Shown: positions 34,691 to 41,924 of the stretch, piece by piece
Numbering within the stretch: position 1 is the stretch's first letter
Layout of the letters: each line of letters opens with the position of its first letter
Program-made: the position numbers and the translations under genes
The notes under the pieces: generated by a model
The model's input: only the letters and a program-made list of their open reading frames with translations
Told to the model about the DNA's origin: nothing
Database searches by the model: none
Origin: Armatimonadota bacterium
GTDB lineage: Bacteria; Armatimonadota; Chthonomonadetes; Chthonomonadales; CAJBBX01
Assembly: GCA_026392115.1 (NCBI GenBank)
Contig: JAPLCQ010000011.1
Coordinates: forward strand, 1 to 44,891
Direction: 5' to 3'
Length of the DNA: 44,891 nucleotides

Positions 34691-35908
34691 ATGAGGACAC
34701 TTAGGGCGCTTGCCTGCGCCTTGCTGATGCTGCCGCTCGTGCCGCTGCCCGCCCGTGCCGACGGCCCCGGCTCCGCGTCCGATACTACTCCCACGCAGCT
34801 GCGGATAGCGTTCGGCGAGGACCCCCGACACACCATGCGTGTGGTGTGGCAGACCCGCACCGCCGTGGATGCCCCGGTCGTAGAGTACGGCGCCGGCGGG
34901 AAGCTGAGCGTGCGCATCCCCGCGCGGCGCGTCTCCTATCCCTATGAGACCGGAGCGATCTGGGAGGCGACGCTCACGGCTCTGCAGCCCGGCATGGTCT
35001 ATGGCTATCGGGTAGGCGACCCTGTGGGCGGCTTCAGCGAGGCGGCCTCATTCCGAACCGCGCCGGACAAGCCCGAGGACTTCACCTTCACCGCCTTCGG
35101 CGATCAGGGCTCGACGCCGGCCGCCCGGCAGAACATGACCAACGTGCTCAACGACGCCCCGGCCTTCCACCTGCTGGTGGGTGACCTCTCCTACGCCAAC
35201 GGCGTCCACTCGCGTTGGGACGACTACCTCAAGTTGAACGAGCCGCTCACCCGTGGAGTGCCCTTCATGGCTGTTCCAGGCAACCACGAGAACGAGAAGC
35301 TCCTGGTAACCAAGCAGCCCATCGGCTATGCCGCCTACCTGGCCCGGTATGCCCTGCCCGGCGAGGAGAGCTACTACGTCTTTGACTACGGCGCGGCCCG
35401 CTTCGTGGGCGTAGACACCGTCAACCTGCGCCAGCGGGAGCAGCAGGAGTGGCTCGAGGAGACCCTGGCCGACGCTCGGCGCGACCGGCGGGTGAAGTGG
35501 CTCATCGTCTTCCAGCACTACCCGCTCTACGGCTCCACCCGCGGGCGCGGCGACAACGGCGACCTCATCAAGATGCAGCAGCCCCTCTTCGACCGGTACA
35601 AGGTCGATCTGGTGATCTGCGGCCACGACCACGTCTACGAGCGCCAGTACCCCATGCGCGGCGGCAAGGCCGTGAGCCCGAGCCTGACCGACTACACGCA
35701 GGGGATCGGGACCCTCTACGTTATCGTCGGAGGCGGTGGCATCTCTCTCTACGACTTCGCGCCGAGGAAGCCCGTCGACTGCGCCATCCGCGAGAGGACC
35801 TACTGCCGTCTGCGCGTACGCGTACCGGTGGAGGGTCCGTTGGTGGCAGAGGCGCTCCGCCTGGACGGTAGCCTGATCGAGAAGTTCGAGATTCGCCCGG
35901 TCCGGTAG
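34691..35908 (+). CDS. Secreted purple acid phosphatase-type metallophosphoesterase
   Basis: The 405-residue product starts after GAGGAGG and has a signal peptide (about 1-24). Residues about 34-120 form a fibronectin-like N-terminal domain, as in purple acid phosphatases. The metallophosphatase core carries the full ligand set: D138 (FGDQGS), D165 and Y168 (GDLSYANG), N198-H199-E200 (GNHE), H276 (FQHYPLY), H312 and H314 (GHDHVYE). The tyrosine in GDLSY is the one that gives purple acid phosphatases their colour through iron binding. It should release phosphate from organic esters outside the cell. It is the one clear phosphate-scavenging gene among carbohydrate genes; no PHO-type box was identified. 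Confidence 0.9.
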   Translation: MRTLRALACALLMLPLVPLPARADGPGSASDTTPTQLRIAFGEDPRHTMRVVWQTRTAVDAPVVEYGAGGKLSVRIPARRVSYPYETGAIWEATLTALQPGMVYGYRVGDPVGGFSEAASFRTAPDKPEDFTFTAFGDQGSTPAARQNMTNVLNDAPAFHLLVGDLSYANGVHSRWDDYLKLNEPLTRGVPFMAVPGNHENEKLLVTKQPIGYAAYLARYALPGEESYYVFDYGAARFVGVDTVNLRQREQQEWLEETLADARRDRRVKWLIVFQHYPLYGSTRGRGDNGDLIKMQQPLFDRYKVDLVICGHDHVYERQYPMRGGKAVSPSLTDYTQGIGTLYVIVGGGGISLYDFAPRKPVDCAIRERTYCRLRVRVPVEGPLVAEALRLDGSLIEKFEIRPVR

Positions 35909-36036
35909 AATCTCGGTGGATTCCATGCCTGTTTGAACCCGGCTTGGGCCATCGGGCGTACAATAGGAACATGGAGACGGGAGTACCGGGGTAATCACAC
36001 GCTACCCCCCCCCCTCCTTGCAATAGGAGGTAATAG

Positions 36037-38187
36037 ATGCGTTTCCAAAGATGTATCGGCGCGGCGCTGTTTGCCGCGCTCTGCCTGGGCGGCCTGGCGG
36101 CGCGCTCCGGCGCGCAGACGCAGTTCTGGGGTTGGGGTTACGGCGGCGGACTCGGGCTTGGCCCGGGCGCCCCGAACCAGTGGGTCCCGGCCCGCATCCC
36201 TGTGAACAACGTGGAGTCTGTGACGTCAGGGCTGTCGAGCCCGACGATCGTGCGCACCACCGACGGCAGGTACTACGGCTGGGGCGCCAACAACTACGGC
36301 CAACTGGCCCTGCCACCGTCGGACCCGGTTCAGATCCCCACCGAGCTGCCGCTGAGCCAGTTCAGCCGCGTCCTCGTTAACAACGGCGCGTCGTTCGGCG
36401 TCACGCCGGACGGTCTCGTCTATGCCTGGGGCTACAACGGCTGCGGGCAACTGGGCCAGGGCGACGCCAAGAGCCGCCCGACGCCTACCCTGGTGCCGCT
36501 CGCCGGCCCGGTGGCGGCATTCTGGGCCAAGAACAGCGGCGCGTTCGCCAAGCTCACCGATGGCCGGCTCTTCGCCTGGGGCTACTGCGTCACGGGCGCC
36601 CTCGGCGTCGGCATCGACGGCTACGCGAACTCGCCCATGGAGGTGCCGCTTGCAGGCGTGGTGGCGATCACGGGGTTCTACCGCGAGAGCTACATGGTCA
36701 CCGACTCGGGCGACCTCTACGCCTGCGGCGAGAACAACCTCGGCCAACTGGGTCTGGGCGACAGGGTGAACCGGCTGACGCCGACCCGAGTGCCGCTTAC
36801 CGGCGTCATCCAGGTCGCCCCGGCCGACGGCAGCGCCCTGGTCGTGACCGCGGACGGTTCGGTACACGGCATGGGCGCCAACGACGATTACGCCCTGGGT
36901 CTGGGGACCGACCGGACGTGGCGCGTGAGTCCTGTCGCTTTGCCGATTTCGGGCGTGACGCAGGTCTCAAAGGGAGGGGGCTGGGCCGTGGCTCGCCGCG
37001 TAGACGGTTCGGTCTACGTTTGGGGTTCGAATGGGGGAGGCCAGCTTGGGCTGGGTGATACGACGGCCCGGCCTACGCCCACGCTCCTGGCCGGCATCCC
37101 GCCCATTGCCTGGGTCTCGGCCTCGTGGGAGACCGGCTTTGCCATGACCGCCGACCACCGCCTCTTCGCCTGGGGAGGCGACACGACCGAGAGCCCCAGG
37201 CTTGGGCTGGGCCAGGGAAGGTTCCGCAACGTGCCCGAACAGGTGGCGCTGGGGGGTATCCAGGCGTTCTACGGTGACTATGAGCACACCTATGTCTGCG
37301 TGACGCCGGGCCTCGAGACCAAGCTCTACTGCCCGGACCGCAGCCAGACCATCACCGAATCGGTGGCGCTCAAGGGATACCTTTACCGAAAGCAGGACAG
37401 CGTGCCGATCGCTGCGAAGCCGCTGGTCTTCCGCATCGACGGCGCCGTGGTGGGAACCGCCGACACCGACGCCGGCGGGCAGGCCGTGCTCAACTGGACC
37501 GTCACGGCCGGGGCCGCCACGCGGAGCCTCACCGTGGCCTACGACGGCAACGTCGACACCAACGCCTGCCGTGCCGCCGCCGTGATGGCCTGCAAGAGCT
37601 ACGCGACGAAGACCTACATGCCGGACAGGGCCGGCAAGATCGCCACCGCGGCCGCGCTCAAGGGCTATCTCTTCTTCACCGACAACAAGCCCATCCGGGG
37701 CAAGACGCTGGAGCTTTCGGTGGACGGCTCTGTCGTAGGCTCTGCCGTGACCGACGTCAACGGGCAGGCGGTGGTCTGGTGGACCATCCCCGAGGGAGCC
37801 GGCGCGGGCCAGCGCCCGCTGAAGGCCGCGTGGGTCGGCAACGCCGGCTACACCGCCTCCTCCGGCGCGGCCAAGCTTACGGTCTCCAAGGCGCCGGCGT
37901 ACCTGTGGCTGGCGTCCCGTTCCATCGCCGCCGGATCGGCCTGCTACCTCCGCGCCTACCTGCGCCGCCTGCCGGACTACGTCTGGTTGCCCGGCAAGGA
38001 AGTGGCCTTCACGCTGGACGGGACCGAAGTGGGCCGGGCCGCCACCACTCCCGGCGGATGCTCTTCGGTGCTGTACAACGCGCCGATCAGCATGACGGTG
38101 GGCGCGCACCCGCTGGTAGCGGCGTTCGCGGGAGACGGCGCCTACGAGCCGGACAGCGATACCGGAGCGCTGACAGTGGTGCCGTAG
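36037..38187 (+). CDS. Secreted RCC1-repeat propeller with C-terminal Ig-like domains
   Basis: The 716-residue protein has a signal peptide (about 1-28) and AGGAGG 7 bases before the ATG. Residues about 30-425 hold about seven RCC1-type blades with repeats of the form YAWGYNGCGQLGQGD, YACGENNLGQLGLGD and YVWGSNGGGQLGLGD. Residues about 428-716 contain three bacterial Ig-like repeats; the first two share KTYMPDR/KLYCPDR, LKGYL and VVG-x-A-x-TD-x-x-GQAV motifs. Such propellers usually mediate protein or ligand binding, and the Ig repeats probably act as a stalk. No catalytic motif is seen. A TACAAT -10-like box (35959-35964) with TTGAAC 20 bases upstream may be its promoter, at poor spacing. 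A phased inverted repeat follows the gene. Confidence 0.85.
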   Translation: MRFQRCIGAALFAALCLGGLAARSGAQTQFWGWGYGGGLGLGPGAPNQWVPARIPVNNVESVTSGLSSPTIVRTTDGRYYGWGANNYGQLALPPSDPVQIPTELPLSQFSRVLVNNGASFGVTPDGLVYAWGYNGCGQLGQGDAKSRPTPTLVPLAGPVAAFWAKNSGAFAKLTDGRLFAWGYCVTGALGVGIDGYANSPMEVPLAGVVAITGFYRESYMVTDSGDLYACGENNLGQLGLGDRVNRLTPTRVPLTGVIQVAPADGSALVVTADGSVHGMGANDDYALGLGTDRTWRVSPVALPISGVTQVSKGGGWAVARRVDGSVYVWGSNGGGQLGLGDTTARPTPTLLAGIPPIAWVSASWETGFAMTADHRLFAWGGDTTESPRLGLGQGRFRNVPEQVALGGIQAFYGDYEHTYVCVTPGLETKLYCPDRSQTITESVALKGYLYRKQDSVPIAAKPLVFRIDGAVVGTADTDAGGQAVLNWTVTAGAATRSLTVAYDGNVDTNACRAAAVMACKSYATKTYMPDRAGKIATAAALKGYLFFTDNKPIRGKTLELSVDGSVVGSAVTDVNGQAVVWWTIPEGAGAGQRPLKAAWVGNAGYTASSGAAKLTVSKAPAYLWLASRSIAAGSACYLRAYLRRLPDYVWLPGKEVAFTLDGTEVGRAATTPGGCSSVLYNAPISMTVGAHPLVAAFAGDGAYEPDSDTGALTVVP

Positions 38188-38193
38188 CACCGG

Positions 38194-38276
38194 CACGGAC
38201 GGACACGGACGAGCACGGACGGCCGACAGGCGGTTGGCTGTCCGTGTAAGTCCGTGCGTGTCCGTGCAAGTCCGTG
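38194..38276. repeat. 10-bp-phased CACGGAC / GTCCGTG inverted repeat cluster
   Basis: CACGGAC occurs at 38194, 38204 and 38214, and its reverse complement GTCCGTG at 38240, 38250, 38260 and 38270, all in steps of exactly 10 bp. The centre is closed by GACAG (38225-38229) and CTGTC (38238-38242). The two arrays can fold into one long imperfect hairpin. Placed directly after the RCC1 gene, it may act as a terminator or be a member of a dispersed intergenic repeat family. Confidence 0.8.
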
Positions 38277-38325
38277 CTCGTTCGTGTGGCCCCGGCGGTA
38301 CACTTGCCCTTGGGAGAGCGCTACC

Positions 38326-40635
38326 ATGGGCATGGGCGTCGTTCGGGGGCTTCTTGGCGCTTTGGGGCTGGCCGCTGCGGTGACGTGCCTGGCGGCGGGG
38401 CCGGCGCCGGTTCGGCCTGCCGCGCGGCGGCTGCCTGCGCTGGCGTGGCAGGAGCGCTCCGACTGGCTGAACGTGCGCAGGGCCTCGTCGCCAGTGGCCG
38501 CGGGCGACGGCGTGGCCGACGACACCGCCGCGCTGCAGGACGGCCTGGACCGCCTGTCCGCCGCCCGGCGCGAGGGCGGGCCTTCGGGCGGCGTCTCCAC
38601 CCTCTTCCTTCCGGCGGGGACCTACCGCATCACACGCACGCTCACGCTGACCGGGCCCATCGTCGGCGCGGCGATCATCGGATGCGGGCGGGACACGCGG
38701 CTGGTCTGGGACGGCGAGCCGGGCGGTAAGATGCTGCACCTCAACGGCGTCTGCTACTGCACCTTCGAGGGGCTGGAGCTGGATGGGCGCGGACGGGCCG
38801 CCGTGGGCTTCTGGTACAAGTCCGACAAACGCTTCCAGACCGAAGTGACACATCGACACATGGCGTTCCACGGCTTCACCGATGCGGGGCTGCTCAACGA
38901 CCCGACGCGGGCCCAGGCCCTGGCCGAGACCACCTTCGAGAACTGCCTCTTCGTGCGGTGCCGGCGCGGCGTGGCCTTCCCGCAGTTCAACGACTACGAC
39001 TACACCTTCGACGGCTGCGAGTTCGTTCAGTGCGACATCGGCGTCGAGTGCGTCCAGGGCAACTTCTATGTGCGCAACTGCCACTTCGAGCAGAGCCGCA
39101 CGGCCGACATCCAGGACCACTCCGAGCATGGCAGCTCCGTGCGGCGGTGTACCTCCAGCGGCTCGCGGGTCTTCATCAGCCGCACGTCGTCGGTGGCTCC
39201 GCTGACGGTGCAGGACTGCCGCGTCGACGGCTGGACCAACCCCTCAGGAGCCCTGCTGCTCTCGCGGCCTCCGGTGATGCTCTTCGACTGCATCTTCACC
39301 AACCCGCCCCGCGATGCCCGAGGCCAGGGGCTGCCGCCCGTGCGGGCTCACAGCGACGGCCAGCGCATCCTCACCGCGGGCAACGCGGCGCCCGGCGCGG
39401 CGAGCCTCTTCCAGTCCTCGGCGAAGCCCATGGTCTACGCCATCCCCGCAGGCGGGCCGGGCGGCGTGACGCGATCGGCAGCACAGAGCTTCTTCCGCGA
39501 CACGGCGCGCATCCCCGGCCGCGTGCTCGACGCCAAACGTACCTTCGGCGCCGCCGGCGACGGCAAGGCCGACGACACCGCCGCGATCCAGCGGGCCATC
39601 GACGCCGCCGCGGCCGCGTCGGGCCGGGCCATCGCCTACCTGCCCGCCGGCGACTACGTGGTGACGCGGACGCTTCGCATCACGGGCCGCGACTTCTTCG
39701 TGGGAGGCAGCGGATGGGCCACGCGGCTCATTTGGAAGGGCCCCGACGGTGGAACCATGCTGGAGGTCCGCGACCCGCGCCGCGTTACGCTGGAGAACCT
39801 GATGGTGGGGAGCCACGACGCCGGGTCTATGAGCAACCGGATCGACATCCGGCAGGTGGGCGCGGGTCGGCCCTCGCACATGACCTACGACAACGTCTCG
39901 GTCTACGGCATGTACCAGAAGCAGCCCTTCCGCAAGGGGCTCTGGTTCACCGGGCTGGGGTCGGGCGACGTGGTGGTCATGCCGCACGTGCAGGGCAATC
40001 TGCGCTTCGTGGAGTGCGCCCGAGCCACGGTGCTGGCGAACTGCAGCTACGAGGGCTCGGTGGTCGTGGAGGGCATGGGGCGCATCCGCGACGGCCTGCT
40101 GGGTTTCCAGACCCGGCTCGCCACGGTAGTGGACTACGGCCTCTACCTGCGCGACAGCCAGAGCATCGTCATGAGCGACTTCTACGTGGAGCAGTCCGAC
40201 AACGGCTACCGGCTGGAGGGTTCCCCCGGCGACCCGCCCGGCCGCGCCACGATGCAGGGCGCCAAGGTGCAGTTCACGGTGCCGGACGGCGACCCCAACC
40301 AGTGCGCCACGTTCGACGTGCGCGGCTACCGGGGCAACGTCTTCTTCGGCCCGGACCAGTTCTACATCGAGCCCAAGGCCAAGCGCATCCGGCAGCAGGG
40401 CGCCGGCCCGGTGGACCTCTACCTGATGGGCTGCGTCTGGTACGACAACAAGCCCCAGGTCGAGATGGGCCCCGACGCCCGCCTCTACATCATCGGCAAC
40501 GAGGCCATGGGCATGGACAAGGTCCAGTACGCCGCCGAAGACCGCCTGCCGCCCACCAACCTGCTTCCGCTAGCCGCGGCGGTAGCCGACCTGCGGCGCC
40601 TGGGCGCAGCCGATGCGCGGTGGAACCATCCGTAG
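38326..40635 (+). CDS. Secreted double pectate-lyase-like (right-handed beta-helix) protein
   Basis: The start at 38326 has GGGAGAG 7 bases upstream and a signal peptide (about 1-24); the frame upstream runs through the phased repeat and is not coding. The 769-residue protein carries two Pectate_lyase_3-like modules. Each opens with the hallmark DG-x-ADDTAA-(L/I)Q followed by a FLPAGTYRIT or YLPAGDYVVT strand, near residues 60-110 and 405-455. Between and after them are the repeating short strands of a beta-helix (for example TFENCLFVRCRRGVAF). Such folds occur in pectate lyases, polygalacturonases and alginate epimerases, as well as in adhesins. No catalytic set was fixed. With the PL22 lyase nearby, a pectin-directed role is reasonable. 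Confidence 0.8.
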   Translation: MGMGVVRGLLGALGLAAAVTCLAAGPAPVRPAARRLPALAWQERSDWLNVRRASSPVAAGDGVADDTAALQDGLDRLSAARREGGPSGGVSTLFLPAGTYRITRTLTLTGPIVGAAIIGCGRDTRLVWDGEPGGKMLHLNGVCYCTFEGLELDGRGRAAVGFWYKSDKRFQTEVTHRHMAFHGFTDAGLLNDPTRAQALAETTFENCLFVRCRRGVAFPQFNDYDYTFDGCEFVQCDIGVECVQGNFYVRNCHFEQSRTADIQDHSEHGSSVRRCTSSGSRVFISRTSSVAPLTVQDCRVDGWTNPSGALLLSRPPVMLFDCIFTNPPRDARGQGLPPVRAHSDGQRILTAGNAAPGAASLFQSSAKPMVYAIPAGGPGGVTRSAAQSFFRDTARIPGRVLDAKRTFGAAGDGKADDTAAIQRAIDAAAAASGRAIAYLPAGDYVVTRTLRITGRDFFVGGSGWATRLIWKGPDGGTMLEVRDPRRVTLENLMVGSHDAGSMSNRIDIRQVGAGRPSHMTYDNVSVYGMYQKQPFRKGLWFTGLGSGDVVVMPHVQGNLRFVECARATVLANCSYEGSVVVEGMGRIRDGLLGFQTRLATVVDYGLYLRDSQSIVMSDFYVEQSDNGYRLEGSPGDPPGRATMQGAKVQFTVPDGDPNQCATFDVRGYRGNVFFGPDQFYIEPKAKRIRQQGAGPVDLYLMGCVWYDNKPQVEMGPDARLYIIGNEAMGMDKVQYAAEDRLPPTNLLPLAAAVADLRRLGAADARWNHP

Positions 40636-40690
40636 GCGGCGGAGGCAAGGGGGGCTCTTCCGGGCGCCATAGTCCTCTCACAGGCGCACC

Positions 40691-41233
40691 TCAGCAAGGG
40701 CCTGTGCAGCCGGATGGGAGCCGTAGTCCACGGAGCGTCTCCAGGTACTCCTCGAGCGATTTGGGTGGGTTGCGGAGTGATGACCAGTGGTTCCGGACAC
40801 CGCGTACGAACCGCGACTGGTCGCGCCGCATCAGGTTGACCAAGAAGGCATCCGGATGCAGCGCCCGGAGCCCATTGGGTGCAAGAGCCCGCGACGGGAA
40901 GTCCCGCAGGTTGAAGGTGATGATCGCCGAAGCTCTCGCCTCAATCGCCGCGGCCAGGACGTGACGGTCATCGGCATCGGGAAGACATAGAGCCGGGATG
41001 TGCTCGTGATGGCCTGTCACAAGGCTCTCCGGAGCGACCGCGTCCATCAGACTGCGGGTCCGCGTGAGCTGGGCCAGCGTGATGTCGGGGCGATCAGCGA
41101 GGACGTTCCGCATCCACTCCGCATGAATCTCGTCCGTCCATCGTGGCTCGTAGCATTTCGCAGCCGCTAGCCACATGAGCAGATCACGTAGAGAGGGAGG
41201 ATAGAGTACGCAGGCGTCAAGTACAGCGATCAC
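40691..41233 (-). CDS. PIN-domain toxin (VapC-like RNase)
   Basis: The 180-residue protein begins MIAVLDACVLYP, with D6 as the first PIN acidic residue, then E35/E39, the LPDADDRHVLAAAIEA motif (D86, D88, D89) and ITFNLRDFP with D111. This layout is that of PIN_3-type ribonucleases, Mg-dependent nucleases that act as toxins by cutting tRNA or other RNA. Its ATG overlaps the stop of the antitoxin gene by 4 bases, so the pair is translationally coupled. The length and acidic set look intact, so the module is probably functional. The target RNA cannot be predicted. It ends 55 bp from the convergent pectate-lyase-like gene. Confidence 0.85.
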   Translation of the reverse strand: MIAVLDACVLYPPSLRDLLMWLAAAKCYEPRWTDEIHAEWMRNVLADRPDITLAQLTRTRSLMDAVAPESLVTGHHEHIPALCLPDADDRHVLAAAIEARASAIITFNLRDFPSRALAPNGLRALHPDAFLVNLMRRDQSRFVRGVRNHWSSLRNPPKSLEEYLETLRGLRLPSGCTGPC

Positions 41234-41697
41234 CGGTAGAGGCCCAGAAGCTCCGTCTCCGCGACCATCTCGCGTACCACGGCCTCGCGCCGAGCGACTT
41301 CCCGCTCTTCGGCTTCGCGGTACCGAAGCACATCATCCATACGGATGCGTCGCCTGTTGCCCACCTTCCGGTATGGGATCAGGCCCTTCTCCAGCAGTTC
41401 CTCAATCAAGTATGGGCGGGAGACCCCCAGGACACCGGCCGCCTGCTGTGTCGTGAGCTCCTTGCCGATCGATGTCACGGCGACCCCATTGCCCTGGCCC
41501 ATCGCCCGCAGCACACGCACCAGCGCATGCGTCACGGATAGGGGAAGGGCCAGGTCAACCGCCTTGCCGTCCTGAGAGGTAACGCGCAGGTTTGCCGTGC
41601 TGCCGGGTGACAACATGCGCGACAGCGGCTCGACGCAGCTGAGCGCCTGCTGGGCGTCCGACTCCGTCGTGGTGATGGGGCCTGCAATCGTCGGCAT
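41230..41697 (-). CDS. HTH (excisionase-type) antitoxin partner of the PIN toxin
   Basis: The 155-residue protein has a MerR/Xis-type helix-turn-helix at about 80-130: LTTQQAAGVLGVSRPYLIEELL then GLIPYRKVGNRRRIRMDDVLRYRE, as in DNA-binding antitoxins of PIN toxins. The first 75 residues are a separate small domain. The acidic helical tail (EEREVARREAVVREMVAETELL) probably binds the toxin. AAGGGAGA precedes the ATG. As in other type II systems it is expected to bind its own promoter; an inverted repeat lies 32 bases upstream. Confidence 0.85.
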   Translation of the reverse strand: MPTIAGPITTTESDAQQALSCVEPLSRMLSPGSTANLRVTSQDGKAVDLALPLSVTHALVRVLRAMGQGNGVAVTSIGKELTTQQAAGVLGVSRPYLIEELLEKGLIPYRKVGNRRRIRMDDVLRYREAEEREVARREAVVREMVAETELLGLYR

Positions 41698-41728
41698 TCC
41701 TTGCGTCTCCCTTTGGGCGGCTCACCAT

Positions 41729-41739
41729 GTGTATACCAC
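41729..41739 (-). promoter_or_regulatory. Possible autoregulatory site and -10 box of the toxin-antitoxin operon
   Basis: GTGTATACCAC is almost a perfect inverted repeat around GTATAC and includes a TATACA-like -10 in the minus direction, 32 bases before the antitoxin ATG. No clear -35 was found. The rest of 41698-41924 shows nothing else recognisable. Confidence 0.3.
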
Positions 41740-41924
41740 GTATTCGCAGCAGGCGCAGCACCCGATGCAGCCGCGCCGGGTTCCTGGGGCGCGGGATCCG
41801 GCCACGCGCGGTTGTCGCGTTGCGCCCGTGCGAGTGTGCACTGCCGGCGCTGGGCCCCTACCGGGCGCCTCACCCCGGCGCGACAGGCCGATTCACCGCG
41901 TGGCTGCGGCTTTCCAGCGCCCTG

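Noticed and set aside
38188-38290. CRISPR array
   Set aside because: The units are 7 bases at 10-bp spacing and invert halfway; there are no spacer-length gaps and no cas genes.
36967-39129. A 720-codon minus-strand open frame across the RCC1 and beta-helix genes
   Set aside because: It crosses two well-supported plus-strand genes and the phased repeat, and has compositional features of a shadow frame.
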